In this document: positions 1-14,630 of the stretch, piece after piece | How positions within the stretch are numbered: the first letter of the stretch is position 1 | Layout of the letters: every line of letters starts with the position of its first letter | NCBI RefSeq assembly: GCF_022539315.1 | Contig: NC_066343.1 | Location: 43,438,433-43,502,432, forward strand | DNA length: 64,000 nt | Direction: 5' to 3' | DNA from: Serinus canaria | Taxonomy: Eukaryota; Chordata; Aves; Passeriformes; Fringillidae | The notes under the pieces: model-generated | What the model was told of the DNA's origin: nothing | Databases searched by the model: none | What the model saw: the letters and a program-made list of their open reading frames with translations, nothing else | Translations under genes and position numbers: made by a program

Positions 1-3000
1 CCTGTGTAGATCTTTGCAAGACAAAATAAATCCCACAAACCAAAACAAAACCCGAAGCAAACAAAAAAGCCACAACCCAATACAAAAACCAACTAACTAC
101 TGGTTTGACTTTTCCAACAACTTACTGAGTTTTACTTTATGGTGGATTTCCCATATGGCAATCTTGCAAAGGGAGGGATAAAATGTAAAAATTAGGGCTT
201 CGTATATGCATGTTTTTTTTCATGACCAACAGCAACAACTCTCTCCCCTCTAGGTTTACTATTTATGTACCAATGTTGGAAAACATTTGAAAAAGTAGAT
301 ATCAAGAACATTTCTGTGGTCATTCACAAGTGCTGCTTCAATTAAATCTTGATTATGTCCTTTGGGATTCAAACTACAGAAATTATTTTTGAAAAATAAA
401 AGAAAATTCTTGCTAGCTTTGGAAAAACATCCCAAGACAGCCTAGCTCAGAACTTTAGTTTAATAAAACTTCTTTCTTCTTACTTTAACTAATAACTGAT
501 TTTTGAATTAAATAGAAGAAGACTTTAAAAAAGATTTTAATGTTTAAAATTGGAAAAAATGTTATCAAATATAATTTTTTTCATCATGGCTAACTTTAAA
601 ATTGTTATTATTATAATCGCTTTAAAAAGAAAAAATGAAAATTAAGAATTACAGCTTTCTGGGTCTTTTTTATAACTGAAAACAACTTTTTGAACTGAAA
701 CACCATCTGTAACGATGTCTGGAAAAGTGACAAATAGAGGAATAGTACATGGAAGTTGGGGATTTTGTTACGTACCTTAGTTTTCAGTATTAAAAGTATT
801 ATAGTATATTCAGTATTTCAGTATTATACTTCTGATATTAGCAAAAATGGGTAGTCATTCTCAATCACATTTATAAAGAAAGAAAATATGTAATTATAAA
901 TATTATGACAGTTTTACTTGTACAGACTGTCACTCACTCTTTCTGACCACTATTACTTAATGAGATCTTATTGACAAACATGAACTGCCGCACGTCTCTA
1001 CATTCAAAATAAAGCAAGGAAAGGTAAAATCTTTTAGAAAATCTAAGCAGAGTTTCCTACTTGCAGCTGTATAGGAATCATCCACTTGCTACAAAGAAAA
1101 CAAAAAATTACACACTTGCAATCCTTAGATCACTTTCACTGACTTAAAATCTTGTTCTCCCAAGCGACTTAAAAACCTGAGAAAACCAGCCGTATGCTGA
1201 CACTGTACAGGGTATTCCTAGTGATAATCACACTTTCTTCAACACCTAATACAAAACACGGACATTGTTTTAACAAATACCACTTGGCTGACCTAGAAGA
1301 TAGGGTGAAGGAATAAGAAAGTCACGTCCAATTCCTCATGGATTCTCAGCTTGAATCCTGGATTTTGCACAGTTTACCTTACGAACATGATCCGAGTGAC
1401 ATTTCACAAATTCCTGGATAAATGTTGCTACACTCTGCCAGCAGAGAGACTGGCTGTGTCATGCACAGATCAATAATAGCACTATGTTTCATCAGCCTCA
1501 AAATCAAAAGTGCTTCATCTGGCAAAAGCCATGGCCCTTGAGGATCTGACATATATAAAATGAATACTGTACACACGATGTCTACTACAAAAGCTGCTAA
1601 TGTAAAGACAAGTCTAGAGTCACACAGTTCAGTACATGTAAAAAGGAAATAAGTATTTGTATATATAAAGAAGTTTTTAACTCCTATTTATGAAGAGTGT
1701 CATAAATAACACAAAGCAGAAGCTGAATAAGAGCAATGAAACTCAACTTTTATGATGTCTGACAGAAATATAAAAAACTCAGGAAAATCCAATATTCACA
1801 ATCCTTGGAGGAATTCTCAAGAAAATAAAAGAACATTTTGAACTGTACACAGTAGTATCTATGACAGTGGGCTGCAATAAAAGGCACACTAAGCTATATA
1901 TAATGACTTCTGATCACAATTATGTTAATTGAAAACATGCTTTTACCTTCTTCCGAGTAACTACTCAAAATAGAAGTCTTGAGACTGACAGTCATCCTAT
2001 ACTACCTGTAGTTTCAGTCCCCAGTATTTGCCTTCCTAAAACAACAGAAATTTATGTCTCCTACCACTTAGGCTTCCTCATATCTTAGTCTTTTTGTGAC
2101 AGAGATTGTAAAGTTTTAAATAAGTGTAGCATCTGTAGATTTTTGAAGTTACTTTTTATTATAATGCCTCTCCCTCATTTTTCTCATAGGAAATTTAGCT
2201 GGATTTTTTTTTTCTGCCCAAGTCTATACTGCAAACAATACTTTGGGAAGTAAGTATTTTTACTGTTTTGAAGCCAAACCTTGAACAAACTGTCTCAGCT
2301 TGAGTACTTGATTAAGATTTAAACTAAAAAAAAAAAAAATAAAATTAAACTGTCTCTATGCCCCCAATTAAAATGGAAAGCTCTTTCCTTAAAAAGTATC
2401 ATGACTACCTCACTAAAAATGTATTTTCTTATGCTTAATCCTCCTGGTAAAATCTGAAGTAATATTAAAAAAATCATAATTTATCTTTCCTTTTCTGCAT
2501 TTTCCTTTACCAGCTTACATACTACCTACATCAAATACTCTAATCTTCTCTCAGCTCTGCAATCAGAAAAATTTAAAGGGTTTTACAGGACTAACAATCC
2601 TATATTCTGTGTCTATTACACAAAAAAGCCATTTTTCCCTCTCTGCATATCTTCTGCTTTAGACTGATGATCTTTAAGTACTCCTCTTGTACACCATGGA
2701 ATGGCCATTTCCTTTGGGTTACTTCATTTAAATATCCCCCTTCCCCGTGCTGGGACTTCATATGTGTACATCTCCAGTGGTGACAGCTTCTTCCTCTGCC
2801 TCAGAATTTCTCTTCCTTATAACCTGATATTTTAACACTACTATACCCCTCCTGTTTGGAGGAGAGATCCTGAATGGATCAGAGAGATCCTTAAAAACAA
2901 GTGGTTTGATTATCTTAAAATAATCATCCATGTTTACATCTATGTTCTGCAGCACTAAACTCATTTTAGCATTAATAAAAAAAAAAAAATTCTGTTGCCC

Positions 3001-6000
3001 ACTTGAGCTCTATGACATAAACTCACTTCTTCCATCATTGCTTCAGGTGAGCAGTGTTACTGAAGTTGAGAATTTACCTTCCTGTTCACACTTCCCATTT
3101 ATTAAGCTTATGCCAACAAATACTCTCTCTTTCTGTTACTTTTTCATGCAACCTACAGACCCAACATTTTTTTTTATTCCTTTAACAAAAAATCTGTCCA
3201 CAGCTAACCACAAGCAGCTGATTTCTCTCTAATTCTTCCTTTTTAGATTATTTGGCCAATATCATTGCAGTTGTCTGACTCCAACTGGCAAGAGTCATCT
3301 AAAAATTACAGATCTCATATCTACTATGCTTCTATCTTTACTATTTTTTCAACCTTCTTTTGCTAGACTGATGACTCTACAAGATTTCTTCTTCTCAGAT
3401 ATTTGAGTTACCTGCTAACCTGCTCTCTGAAAACCTCATATTTGTTCTCTGGAAGAATGTACTTTCAAATGCTCCCCATAAGTCTTCAGGTGTTTTTTAA
3501 ATTAATTTAATTTGGATTCTGTGTATTAGAACTATACAAATTATTCTAAGATCTGTCAAATTATGCCAGTCCAAGAAAATATATTCTTTCCACTCCTCTT
3601 ATACAGACTCCAATTCATACATTTGAGGACTGTATTTTTTAAATTGGCAATTCAAAATTTTTTAAATGGCAATGGGAGCTCATGCTCAGCATTACCTCCT
3701 AGGACTCTCATTTTTCTTTGAGTTCCTGGTTCCCAAGAGACAGCCATTCAGCCTCCATCAATGTGAAACTTGAGCAATGTATTGGTTTTCATTACGATGT
3801 AATGATTTGCTCATTAAAAACACTGTGAGATCATAACAATCCACACTCTTCAATCAGACTCTGGTGGATGATTGAAAACTTAAGAGTAGTTGTCAATGGC
3901 TGAAGATATCCTATTTCACTGGCTTGGATTTTTTATGCTGCCACTAATTTTTAAAAAATGATTGCAAGATTTTACTTCTAAAACAAACAGCAAAAAGACA
4001 GTCATTTATTTCATAGTATATCCAGATAAAACAGATATATAAGGTGTAAAACATTATCCTGGTGAAAATAATAATGTTATCATTGATGTGAGGGATAAAC
4101 TGAAAAATTAATTTCATGGTATGTGAGATTCTGAGTAGAGAAAATGATTAAGTGGTACTTATATGCATCAATTTAACCTTAAGGCATGACTTGAGACATT
4201 GAGTCTCCATTGTGTTCCATGTAGCAGTGCTTAGCTCAAATCCAAATACTATGTAAAACCAAATATGGTGGATACAATTTTTTAAATTTTATTTCATATT
4301 TACACTTCAATAAGCAATGACTGTTGCACAGAGGAACACAACAAAAATGAGTGAATGTGCTTACAAAACTTCTGATACTTTCAAGTCACAGAGCTATTTT
4401 TGTAAATCCATGACCCTACTCATTCAACTTAGAAAATGCAACTCCTCAAATAAAGAACTGTCTTTCACAAATTCCCCTAGTCTATATACATACCTTGCTA
4501 ACCATACCAGGCACTCTCCTCCACCAATCTTCTGTTCTGTATTTTTACATTGAGAAAAATTTATTTAACAAATTAGGACAGGAGCAAAGGAAAGGAAAGA
4601 AGTAATATAGAAGAGTCCATTGGAGAGCGCAGGAGAATCAACTCACTTAATGTTCACAATACAAAGTTATCTCCCCAATTTCTCATGAGTCTTGAAAACT
4701 TTTCTTAAGAACGTAATTGGGAGAACACTTATCTAGGCTGGGAAAGAGAGAAAAGCGTGACTATTAGGTAAAAATCCATCACAAAAATCAAGAAGAGAAC
4801 TGGAACTTCCAAGGGAGGTTATATGGCTGATGGAAACCTATTCTGATGGAAAGGTATTTCTGGCATGTTATTTCACAGGCTATCAGAATAGTAAATCAGA
4901 GAATATTAACAAAAATTTGCAGCTTCATCCCCTGTTGCTCCTTCTCCAAAGGTTGAAAAAAAAATCCTTCGCTATAGAGAGATGTATATGAAAGATTAGA
5001 GACAATAAAACTTAATTTTACCAAGATAAGTAGGATGTCTTGAAATTTCATTGAACTCTAGAAATAAGCATATGCATAAAAGTTTTAGTAAAATCACGTC
5101 CATAGTTAAAAACAGTAGTTACTAATAATGAATAATTAATGGATTACTCTGGTGAGTTAACTTAAGAGTACTGGTCCAACTGCAACACAAACTGGTTTTC
5201 TGTGACAATCTCTTAGAAAATTGAATCTGCCAGATCTGAAATGTAATCTCATGGCAACATATGAATAATTATTTCCAAATTAATGACCTTTGTGTGAGAT
5301 TTATTGGTGAATAAATATACTCTGTCAAAACCATATATTATCTGTAGGACTTTACATAGTAGAGAAGGTTCAAGAACACAGTGTAACTTTATACTTAACT
5401 TTAATTAATGAGCAGATCACAGTGAATTCAATAAAAACACTTATGTGAACACAGAAGGAAATCCTATTATGATAGTATAGGTTGAGTTTTTCCAGGTCTC
5501 AAGTTTTATCTTATTTGAGAATTTTTTTACAGGAAAAAAATGGTAATTGAGTTCTGTTTTGGTTCATGGTATTTTTTCCAATAGTAAGATTAAAAGCCAG
5601 TGCAAAGGAAATTTTGATCAAATCACTGAAAAGGTGAATTTATAAAGCTCGTATCACATGAAATTAATAACATAAAAATTACAGGATATTTTCTGTATAA
5701 TCTATATAATCTAAATGTCTGTTCCATTACTATATTAAGCTACTGGATATAGATATTTAGCTATACTTACAGAAATGTGTACAGCCTCTGTAACGTTACA
5801 ATAACATGCTAATTCTTTTGATACAGATTCATTCTTCTAATATAGAAAAATGCTTTTTAGCATTTCTACATGATACAGCAATATAAATTGTACTGATTGT
5901 AAGTATATTCTCTGAACTTCATAATTTTTTATTAATAATATCTTTTTCTAGGATTTACCTATCTCTAAGTTATTTCATTTTGACATAAGTCTAGTGTAAG

Positions 6001-9000
6001 TCATAAGAAGCACAAATTTAGTAGTCCTATTTCACGCCAACTGTTTCTTTTAATTTTTGAATGAGACCCACTTCCTTCTTGATATGCTGTTCGTCGATGA
6101 TGCAACAGACCTATTGTAATTTTTCTTCAAGATCAATATAAATTGTAAAAAGTATTTAGCATTATTTTTGTTTTGTAATGACAAAGTTGCATGATAAATG
6201 ATAAATAATACATATATACTATATAAATGATAAATTATATATATATATTTTATATATAGATCCATTAACAAAGCTGACTTCAAGATGCTGTAAGCATCTG
6301 ATGCAGCAAAATATCAAACTAATTAAAATGTTCTGGTGTATATACATTTTAAAATGTCTGTTACTTTTATGTTTACCCATGGCTATTATTTATTTTATTT
6401 CCAAGTCAACTTACGGAGTAATACTGAGTCAGTGGTCAGAGGCAGTATTACAGATTTCCCCATTTAGTAACTGTTTGAGCAAACATATTTGACTAGCTGA
6501 CTATTTCATTCAAGGTAGAATTTTGGAATAGGACTTGAAAAAGGTGAATCCTAGCTTCAGAGGTCACAGAGCATTTTCTGTCTCTTTTTCCAGCCTGTGT
6601 AACATTGACTGCATACCCTGATGTTCGATTTATTAGGTTCAGCAAAGCTTTAACACAAATACAACAAACCAGAACCTATTCTTCTCAATATTGTCAATTC
6701 AAAACCTTCCAAAAAACACAAGGAGGGCACAGAAATTAAAACTGAATTAAAAAAACCTTGAGGTTTGAAGTACATTACAATTTTTCCTCCCTACAGGTAA
6801 TGTTACTGTTCAGGTGTGAAACAACACTGTGAGTGTTTCTCTCAAGAACACAGAGACTGGGAGTGTGTTTTGAGCTTTTAACTATATAGTGTGCCTGGAA
6901 AGAGATAATTTCAAGACACATATAAACAAGGGTAAAAGCAGTGTGATGTCAGAAGTAAAAATCAGAATTTTTCAATCTAGTTTTGAGAAAACAGTCTCAT
7001 GCTGATACATAGTTTATTTCAATTATTAGATAAACCTCTGCTGTCTCAGATCGTATTTGCAAACTCTGGAAAGGTCAGCAGTACATCCTGGTTTATCATA
7101 GGTTTACCTGGTTTATCATAAACCCTTCTGGCTTACCTTTCAACTTCTGTTGTATTTTAAGAAAAAGAAGAATAGAAAATTTGCTGGTATGATTTTTAAA
7201 TATTTTTGAGAAACTTTGTTTACTTCTTTTGGAGTATTGGGCCCAAAGATTATAGTTCCCATAAATTAACCTAAACTACTCTTATTAAGACTACTCTTAT
7301 TAAGAGTAGTTAGGACAAGATTATCTATATGCTTCTAAGAAGAAGAGAGAAATCATGATTCTCCTCATGTCTTTGACAACAGATTTTGCCTAAACAGCTT
7401 CACAGAATTATTTGGTTGTTTCATTACAATCTATGATGAAGGTGGAGAACTGCCAAAATGATTTTGCAGCAAGCTTGTCAAAAGTATTAAATACGATGTA
7501 TACAGGGCTTTTATTTTTAAGACAGCTGCAAGCAAGAGGCTCCAGACTTAACTTTGCTGTGTAAGAATGGAAAGGGACATTGTTTAACAGAGCATAAGCA
7601 ATTTGAATTCTTATCAGATTATTTTTTACCTAATGTGGTTATTATCAGCATCTCTGCTTTTTCTTTATTTACTGCTTATATATATGAAAGTCAGAATTCC
7701 TGCATATGCTATTGATGTAGCAGCAACTTTATGCAAAGTTAATTTCTATTAATTACTATTTTTGATTACCTTAGTCTTCCAAATTTCAGTAATTCTAAAA
7801 CTTTCAATAAAATTTTATCATTCAGATCATCTGTAGCTATAGTTAAAATTATCTACTGTACATAATGAGATATATCTATTTATGCTACCAGAGAAAGAAG
7901 AAAATTCAACACTCAGCTTAGAAGAGGTGACTCTAAATGTAGGATCTTTCATGAACTTAATAAAAATACACAAATGCTCCAGAGTACATCCATGTAAGAG
8001 AGTTCAAATATATAAAACCAGGACATTTATAAAAGTATTTTGACAGGAAATAACTGGATAGATTTACAACCATTTATAACTGGACTACATTTATCTAGAA
8101 AGCCCACAAAATCGGTCCAAGTAATTACACATTTTCTGGAATGAACAAAATGTGGGGAAATTACAAAAGCAGTTTCAGCTACTGCAGGATAATTACAAAT
8201 AAAATTCCATTTATAATTTCAATTTTTTTCCTAAAATTTATTTAAAGGAAACCACAAACATACAATTGTTATATATGTATATATTATAAATATAATAGTT
8301 TATTAAGTGTAATACTACCTCTTTAAAGAGTGAAAAATCTTTAAAGTAGACCAGGATTTAAGTGATATCTTAGCATAAAATAATACTTCAGTCAATAATT
8401 TCCAATGCATCTAAATGTATCATCAGTTTCTTCTTTGTTTCAGTGCAACTGAATAGTACTAAATTGGATGATTTACTTTTATTTTGGTACATAAGAGAAG
8501 TGAAGCTGTGATGCTGGTTTTGCAGATACAACACTGAACTCTGGCCTATGCTTTGATACTGAGCAATAAAAATAGTCAAGAGAATATGTAAAGTAAGCCA
8601 CAACCTTTAAAGAATAAAAAGCTTTCTTTAGCACTTTACTTTTCTACTTTTCATGCTCATACCTGTCTATGCTTGAGATAATCTACTAGATAAATGAACT
8701 AGGATCTCAGGGGAAAAGAGTTCCCTTACAATTCAAAGAAAAGTGGAAACCAAATAGCTAAAATAAAGTTTGGAGGTATATTCAAAATGCTGTCAGAAAA
8801 AAAAGTGTAGTCTGGCTCAGATTTAAAACATGCCTCTAAAAAAGAATTAAAAGCACCTTCTCAGTTCAGCAAAAGTGTAGCAATATATCTGCAGGAAGGC
8901 ATCTGAAAAAAACTTTACTTAAACCTTCACGTTATCCTCTTCAAAGAATGTGTCAGCATTTGACCAGTCAACTTGTTCTTATTCTGAGATTTAATTTTCC

Positions 9001-11997
9001 TTCTGAAGTAGACTTACACAGGCACTATGCTGCAATTGCCCACAGTATTCTGTAAAGAAATGCAGCTTTCCTGTGACATCACCTGAGAAATGCTGGAGAC
9101 ACAAAAATATGGTACATTTGAGCAGTGGACCTTTGAATAGCCTTCACATGAATAAGAGAAGCGCTAGTGACTTAAACTGCTAATGGTTTTAATTTCTTAT
9201 TCAATATACTTTTCTGGATTTTTGCCACAAGAACGACACTGCCTAAAACTAATTATGATTAGTTGCATGCAATAAAGATAGAAATGAGTAGAGGGAATAT
9301 TAAACCTTAGAGAAAAGATCCTGAATTTTTCCAACAATTTCTTTTAAAGTCTTTTCTTAGAAACTAAGAAAGTAATAAATACCATGACTTCTGCATTAAG
9401 TATCTGCTCCAGCTGTGATTACTATACACCAATAACAAAATGTAACTACTGTACTTCTTGTACAGATGGTCTTGACTCAGTGTTAATGTGAATCCTTGGA
9501 GAACGCAAGTGTTGATTCTCACATGTGCAGTCACTTCACAGCCATTTTTTAAAAATATGCAAGGAATTGCTTTTGCAGATATCAAACAAAGCTAGATATC
9601 TACATTACTGCAAAGCATTTATAAGGCCAAAAAACCCAGAACTTAAATCCAGAATTCTGAACTCTTAATAGCAGACAAATTTACCCTACATACAGGCCTG
9701 GGTGGATTTTCAGAAAAAAACCACAAAACCATGCATGTATATGTTCTGAAAATCAGCAGATACTAAATAGTCATTAGGCTGCATGAACTGTAAAATCTAT
9801 CTCAAAAAGAACATCTGGAATATTTAAATCTTAAATCTAGAGTTGATCTTCCAGAGTCCCTGGGGACTAAAATGAAGGACTGACTGCAGAAACATCTGTC
9901 CTTGTCTGCTAAAGGATTTATTTTCTTAGATAAATTCAGGCAAAATGGCATCTTGTCCAAGCCACGATAGTAATGTTAAGAGTTGCTGGACTACTAAACC
10001 TACCTTAGTCTAGGACCAAAAGGTCAATATTAATGTAAGTTTATGGTTCTGGCAGTAGATGCTTATTTTTGGATATTAGTAATTTTGGCACTCTTGAATA
10101 TTTAAGATTTTCTCCAAATCCAGAGATCGTGTCAATATATTTTTTTCCATAGTTTGACTGTTTTTGACATTCTACCTCTCAAGAAAATTCTAAAATCCAA
10201 AGTAACAAAAGTATTAACAAAAAATCTTAACAAACATTCTTTCCCTTGCAGTATCTTTAAACTTCACTTCTAGATAGTATTTCTTACAAAAAAAACCCAA
10301 CAACTCATACAAGTCCCCCACACAAGTGTGCTTTAGAACCATTAGATCTGTCTGAATCAGGGTTCTCTCTCTAAAACATGAGTGTACCCTGCACTGACTG
10401 TGTAGGTTCTTTCCCTCCTTAATTTTCACTTGGCAAGTAGCCCAAGCCTCTGCTTTAAATTTCCCACTTGGTAGCACTAGTATGGCACCTGAAGAGTAAT
10501 TAGTTGTAAGAAAGGGAATTTGAATCGTTTGCTGAGAAGGAAAAAAATGTGCATGCCTAATAAAGATTTTTTCCTTGAGTACCTGAAACACCCTTTATTT
10601 ATTTTTGCTTAGAATGCACCACCCTTTAAATAGATTTTTTTTTTTAACCTTCCAGAAAAACTGAGTGATAGAAAACCAGTTTGGTTTTAAAGCAATGCTA
10701 TTTTATTTTAGTTAGTCTTTTCCATTACAGCAGCTCTTATTTTTACATAAATTTTGTTAGCCCCTCTTTTTTTTATAAGAGTTCCTTGATAACAGCATTT
10801 TCTATTTTACTTCTCACATTGCTCTTCAATAGACACCAAAGGAGTAGTCTTCTAGGAAGGCAAATCATGAAGACAACTGAGAAATCAGAACATTTTCACT
10901 AAATTACACATATCGTTCCCTGTGAAGTTTATACTGTCCATGAAACTTTATATTATGATACTGTTTGTAAGATAGGCAGATCTTCATTGGTTCCAATGAA
11001 CTTGGAAACTCTTTTAAAACCATTCATTACACATACATAATTATGCAAAATAAGTAACAGAAATGAAGTTTTCCCTCCTCTAGAAATTAGCAGTTCCCTA
11101 GTCCTAAAAAAGTGAAGTGCTGCTCCTGATACTGCTTCTGCCTTCTGTGCAAAGGCAAAAACACAGAGAAGTTTGAGGGGGAGGGGATTTGATTTCTTTT
11201 TTAATGTCTGCCTCCTTCCAGCAAGTCCATCTGTTGTAGCACTATAATTCTGGAAGCAGGATGTGTGTGTGACCAACAGGAGACAATTACTGCATAAGTG
11301 TTTGTTGATTCAGCTCTATAAAGGGCAGGCCAATCACTACAGTATGAACAGAAAAGAATTCCAGCTGAGGATCTGCATATAGATTAACACAAAATACATA
11401 TATACATGAGAATGGGGAAAACCAGAAAGGAGTAATAGCATGGAAAAGGAGTAAGTAGAAATGGAGACTGAAGCAGAGAAGAAAGTTTGTGTCCTTGGGT
11501 TGTTAACTAAATACTCTACTAGTCTCTATTTCCATAAACTTTGTTTTTTAGCTTTTCACCTTAACAGAGAAAAATGGGATTATATAGACACCAAACAGGT
11601 CTGAGTCCCCTCTGGAAGAAAACTCTAGTTGTCTTGGGGTGTATGGGGACAGTGCTTGTTCTTCACAGAGGAACAGATACTAGGTCTGGACTGACCAGAT
11701 TCTCAGGAAGGTTTGCAGATCACAGGCTGAAAGTGAAACTTACCTCATTCATTTGAATACAAGTAAAAAATCAGCATGAAGACCACTTTATTTGCAAAAG
11801 GATAAATGAATTGTGTTTATACACTAGCCTCAACATAATCTGTACGTATTAAGTGGCCCACACAAAGCATGGTAATATGTAATATTTCATAATTTTATTA
11901 TAATAAAATACAAAAAAATCAATGTTATCAAAATATCACAGAATTGCACTAGAATTAAGCTGAACACTGCAAGACACTATAAAAAAAAGTAATTTAC
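1..11997 (-). other. CNTLN: CNTLN intronic sequence downstream of the last recovered exon
   Basis: This is 12 kb of AT-rich sequence without a supported exon. The next centlein segment (human LDLAGLRKEKEDLLKKLE) was looked for on the minus strand and not found, so it is probably beyond position 1. The longest frame, 125 codons on the minus strand at 10214-10591, has no coiled-coil pattern, known motif or splice context. Other content is small: an A/C-rich tract at the very start (about 20-95) and a tandem 15-mer with hairpin at 7275-7311. Confidence 0.6.
7275..7311. repeat. Tandem 15-mer running into a hairpin
   Basis: ACTACTCTTATTAAG occurs twice in direct tandem (7275-7289, 7290-7304). The second copy continues into AGTAG, so that CTACTCTTA-T-TAAGAGTAG (7291-7309) forms a perfect 9-bp stem around one base. 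Confidence 0.95.
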
Positions 11998-12222
11998 CTC
12001 TATGGTCAGTTTATTCACTTGAAGTCTCTGATCAACCAAATGTAGCTGACTTGGTAATTTTTCACTGGTTTGTTTAACATTTTTAATGGAAGTTACTGCT
12101 GTCTTTTTTTTTCCTCTGTACAACAGCTACCTGCTTCTGCAGTGGCTCAATTTTTTCCTGCAGTAAAGTAACAGAGTAGCCCAGTTTCTGGAGAGTGATA
12201 TTTCTCCCTTTTGCTCTACTCA
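11998..12222 (-). CDS. CNTLN: CNTLN coding exon carrying a one-base frameshift in an A9 run
   Basis: This 225-bp exon has acceptor TTATGTTCAG before 12222 and donor GTAAAT after 11998. After two codon-completing bases it reads SRAKGRNITLQKLGYS, then VTLLQEKIEPLQKQVAVVQ, matching human KYKNITAQK and LLRERIISLQQQNSVLQ. At 12104-12112 (T9 on the plus strand) the frame shifts. The +1 frame then gives KKTAVTSIKNVKQTSEKL and VDQRLQVNKLTIE, matching human KKTAELSVKEYKEVNEKL and SDQRFQTSRQTIKK. Read as written, the exon meets a TAA after about eight codons. With 8 A it would be open throughout and end in phase 0. A homopolymer length error in the assembly is the simplest explanation; a real frameshift cannot be excluded. 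Confidence 0.86.
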
Positions 12223-14630
12223 CTGAACATAAAATGGCATATTACTAAATGGGCAAAATCATCCTAAGTAACATGATTTATGATTTGTTTTGGCCCTTCA
12301 AAACACTCCTGCAATCTCAAAAATATTTCTTAGTATGTACATTGGTATACTAACAACTGACCTATAAAAACATAACACATATAAAACAGTCAACCTATAA
12401 ACACTCCATGTTGTGCTTTTTCTTAAGTGGCAACAATGCAAAATCAACAAGGACTTGGAAGTTACATGTGTCTTGAATTTCTGATTAAGATTATCAAAAA
12501 TAAAGGCTTCAGTGTCTTGTTAACAGGCTGGGTTTTTTTTAAGATCTAAACCAAAACACAATTTGTTTCATTGGCTGTGTTGGCTACAAGAGGCAAACAT
12601 GAACAAAAGGTAATGAAAAAACTCATATCAGTCAGTAGATTCACTAGGTAGGACTTAGTAAAAACTTACTTTAGCTGTGTGAAAAGATGCTGTTTGATAG
12701 TCATTTATTATATGAGAACTTCACCTTAAAAAGTAAGCTAAATATCTGAAAACACACATACAAATTCAAACAAGCAAATCTTGCAACAGCCTGCCAGAGG
12801 GTTTGTTAACTAATTTACTAGGTATTAAATGCTCAGTGTATATTTAAACACTTTTGATTATGAACACTGCAATACTTCTCCAGATTTTTAAGTTTTCAGA
12901 TACAAATTTCTAGGTCATATCATGCAAGATATTTCTGGGAATATTTATATCTAAAATAGTTGTTAAGCAAATTGAAAAGAGTAAAGACCAACACATCTTC
13001 TACTAATTGCACTGAACAAATTACTGACATTGCAGGATAACTTAGCCATGAATTCTAGGTAAGTACAATCACCAAACAATTTGAAAGACAAAGAACTGAG
13101 CTCTCAGCAGATGATGAGCAAACAATCCACATCTGCAGCAAAAGGACTGAGATCTCCACTCTAACACACAGCTCTAAGAAATGTATGAGATGTAAGAGAG
13201 TTACAGTAACTCTGCTAGTACTGTACAAGGTGTTATATATTCCTACCACATGAAGGAAAAATGACCAAGTCCTTGTATCATTAACGGTCTCATTTCCAAC
13301 CCCTTGCACAGCTCAAGACTTTGGAAATATCTTTAGCCTCTCTTTGTATTAGAATACCCTCCAGTAGGGTCCAAATCCTCTGGATGGACTAAAGAGTTCA
13401 GTTAAAACTAGTGTTCCCAACTGTTAATGCTAAACATTTGGGCAATACTTTCTATCACACTCATAAACCATTTTTTCAAATGCTTTTCCTGCAATAGGGG
13501 AGTTCTGCTGAAGCATATTTAACTGCTTAGTGCTCTCCAGACACTTCCTGCATCTGCTTCAGTTCCACCAGTCAGTTACAAGTGTCTATCAGAATGTATC
13601 TATCTTCTCCACTAGAAACAGAGAGTAAATGTAACACAAGCCCTACAGCAATTGTAGAGACTGTGCTATACTACCAATCAAAAGAGGACAGAGTGTCCTG
13701 GGTTCCCTGCCTTGTATGTCCTCACTCAGGAGTAGGAGATTAAAAAGAGTAGCATACTTTTGTAAGATCTTCATATATAGCATGTTCACCTACTCATACT
13801 ATGTATTGTTACCAACCAATTAATGAGTTTCTTTTATTTTTCCAGTTTATTTCATCAAAAAGTATTGATGAAATAACACCATCAAGAATATGTAACAAGA
13901 CCAGTGCATTTGCACTAAAATTTTGGAAACTAAGGAAACAATCTTTTTTCAAACTATGTTATATCACCATTCAAAATACTGAATTTAAAACTAGTTATCT
14001 AAAAGCAGCAAGTTGCTGAGTGTTTCAGATTCTCTTTCTTGAACTAAAAAATAATAATATCTGCTTATGTTTAAAATTCCATTAAGTTATTTATTTGGAC
14101 AAACATAGAAGGGAAAATCTATTAAGCACTGTTAAAAAGTCCAAGAATGAGTCATCTGTTCAAGATTGTAGGGAGCCTCTTAAGACCTGGGACTCAACCA
14201 GCTGGCCCTCTTCTGCAAGAAAACAGCTATAGAGGCTAGCAATGAGACAAGCAGTTCAAATCCCAGACAATCCATGTAAATAGGCTAAAAGCATACTTTT
14301 CTCAAGACAGAATCTTCTGGACACAGAGTGTCGAAAGTATCTTTCTAAGATGGAGAAACTCATCCAGTGCACAACAAACTGAGAGCCATTTATGCTTGAT
14401 TAGTCAGCACACCATTTGGCTAGAAGTGAGGTAGAGAGGGGTGCTGCTATCTCCCTGTCATGGGTTAGGTATGCCTGCTCTGTATGGTGCTTCTGACTGA
14501 GAGGAAGTTTAATGGGATGTCTGTGGCATTCTTTGCCTGGACTGTGAGACAGCACCACTAGCTTATACAGCAACTTTACATTTTTAAATCATCTTTTACA
14601 TTCCAGTCCAGATAGTTTTACAGGTATATT

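Noticed and set aside
10214..10591. 125-codon minus-strand frame
   Set aside because: It has no coiled-coil pattern, recognisable domain, splice context or repeat origin. A frame of this length somewhere in 64 kb can occur by chance.
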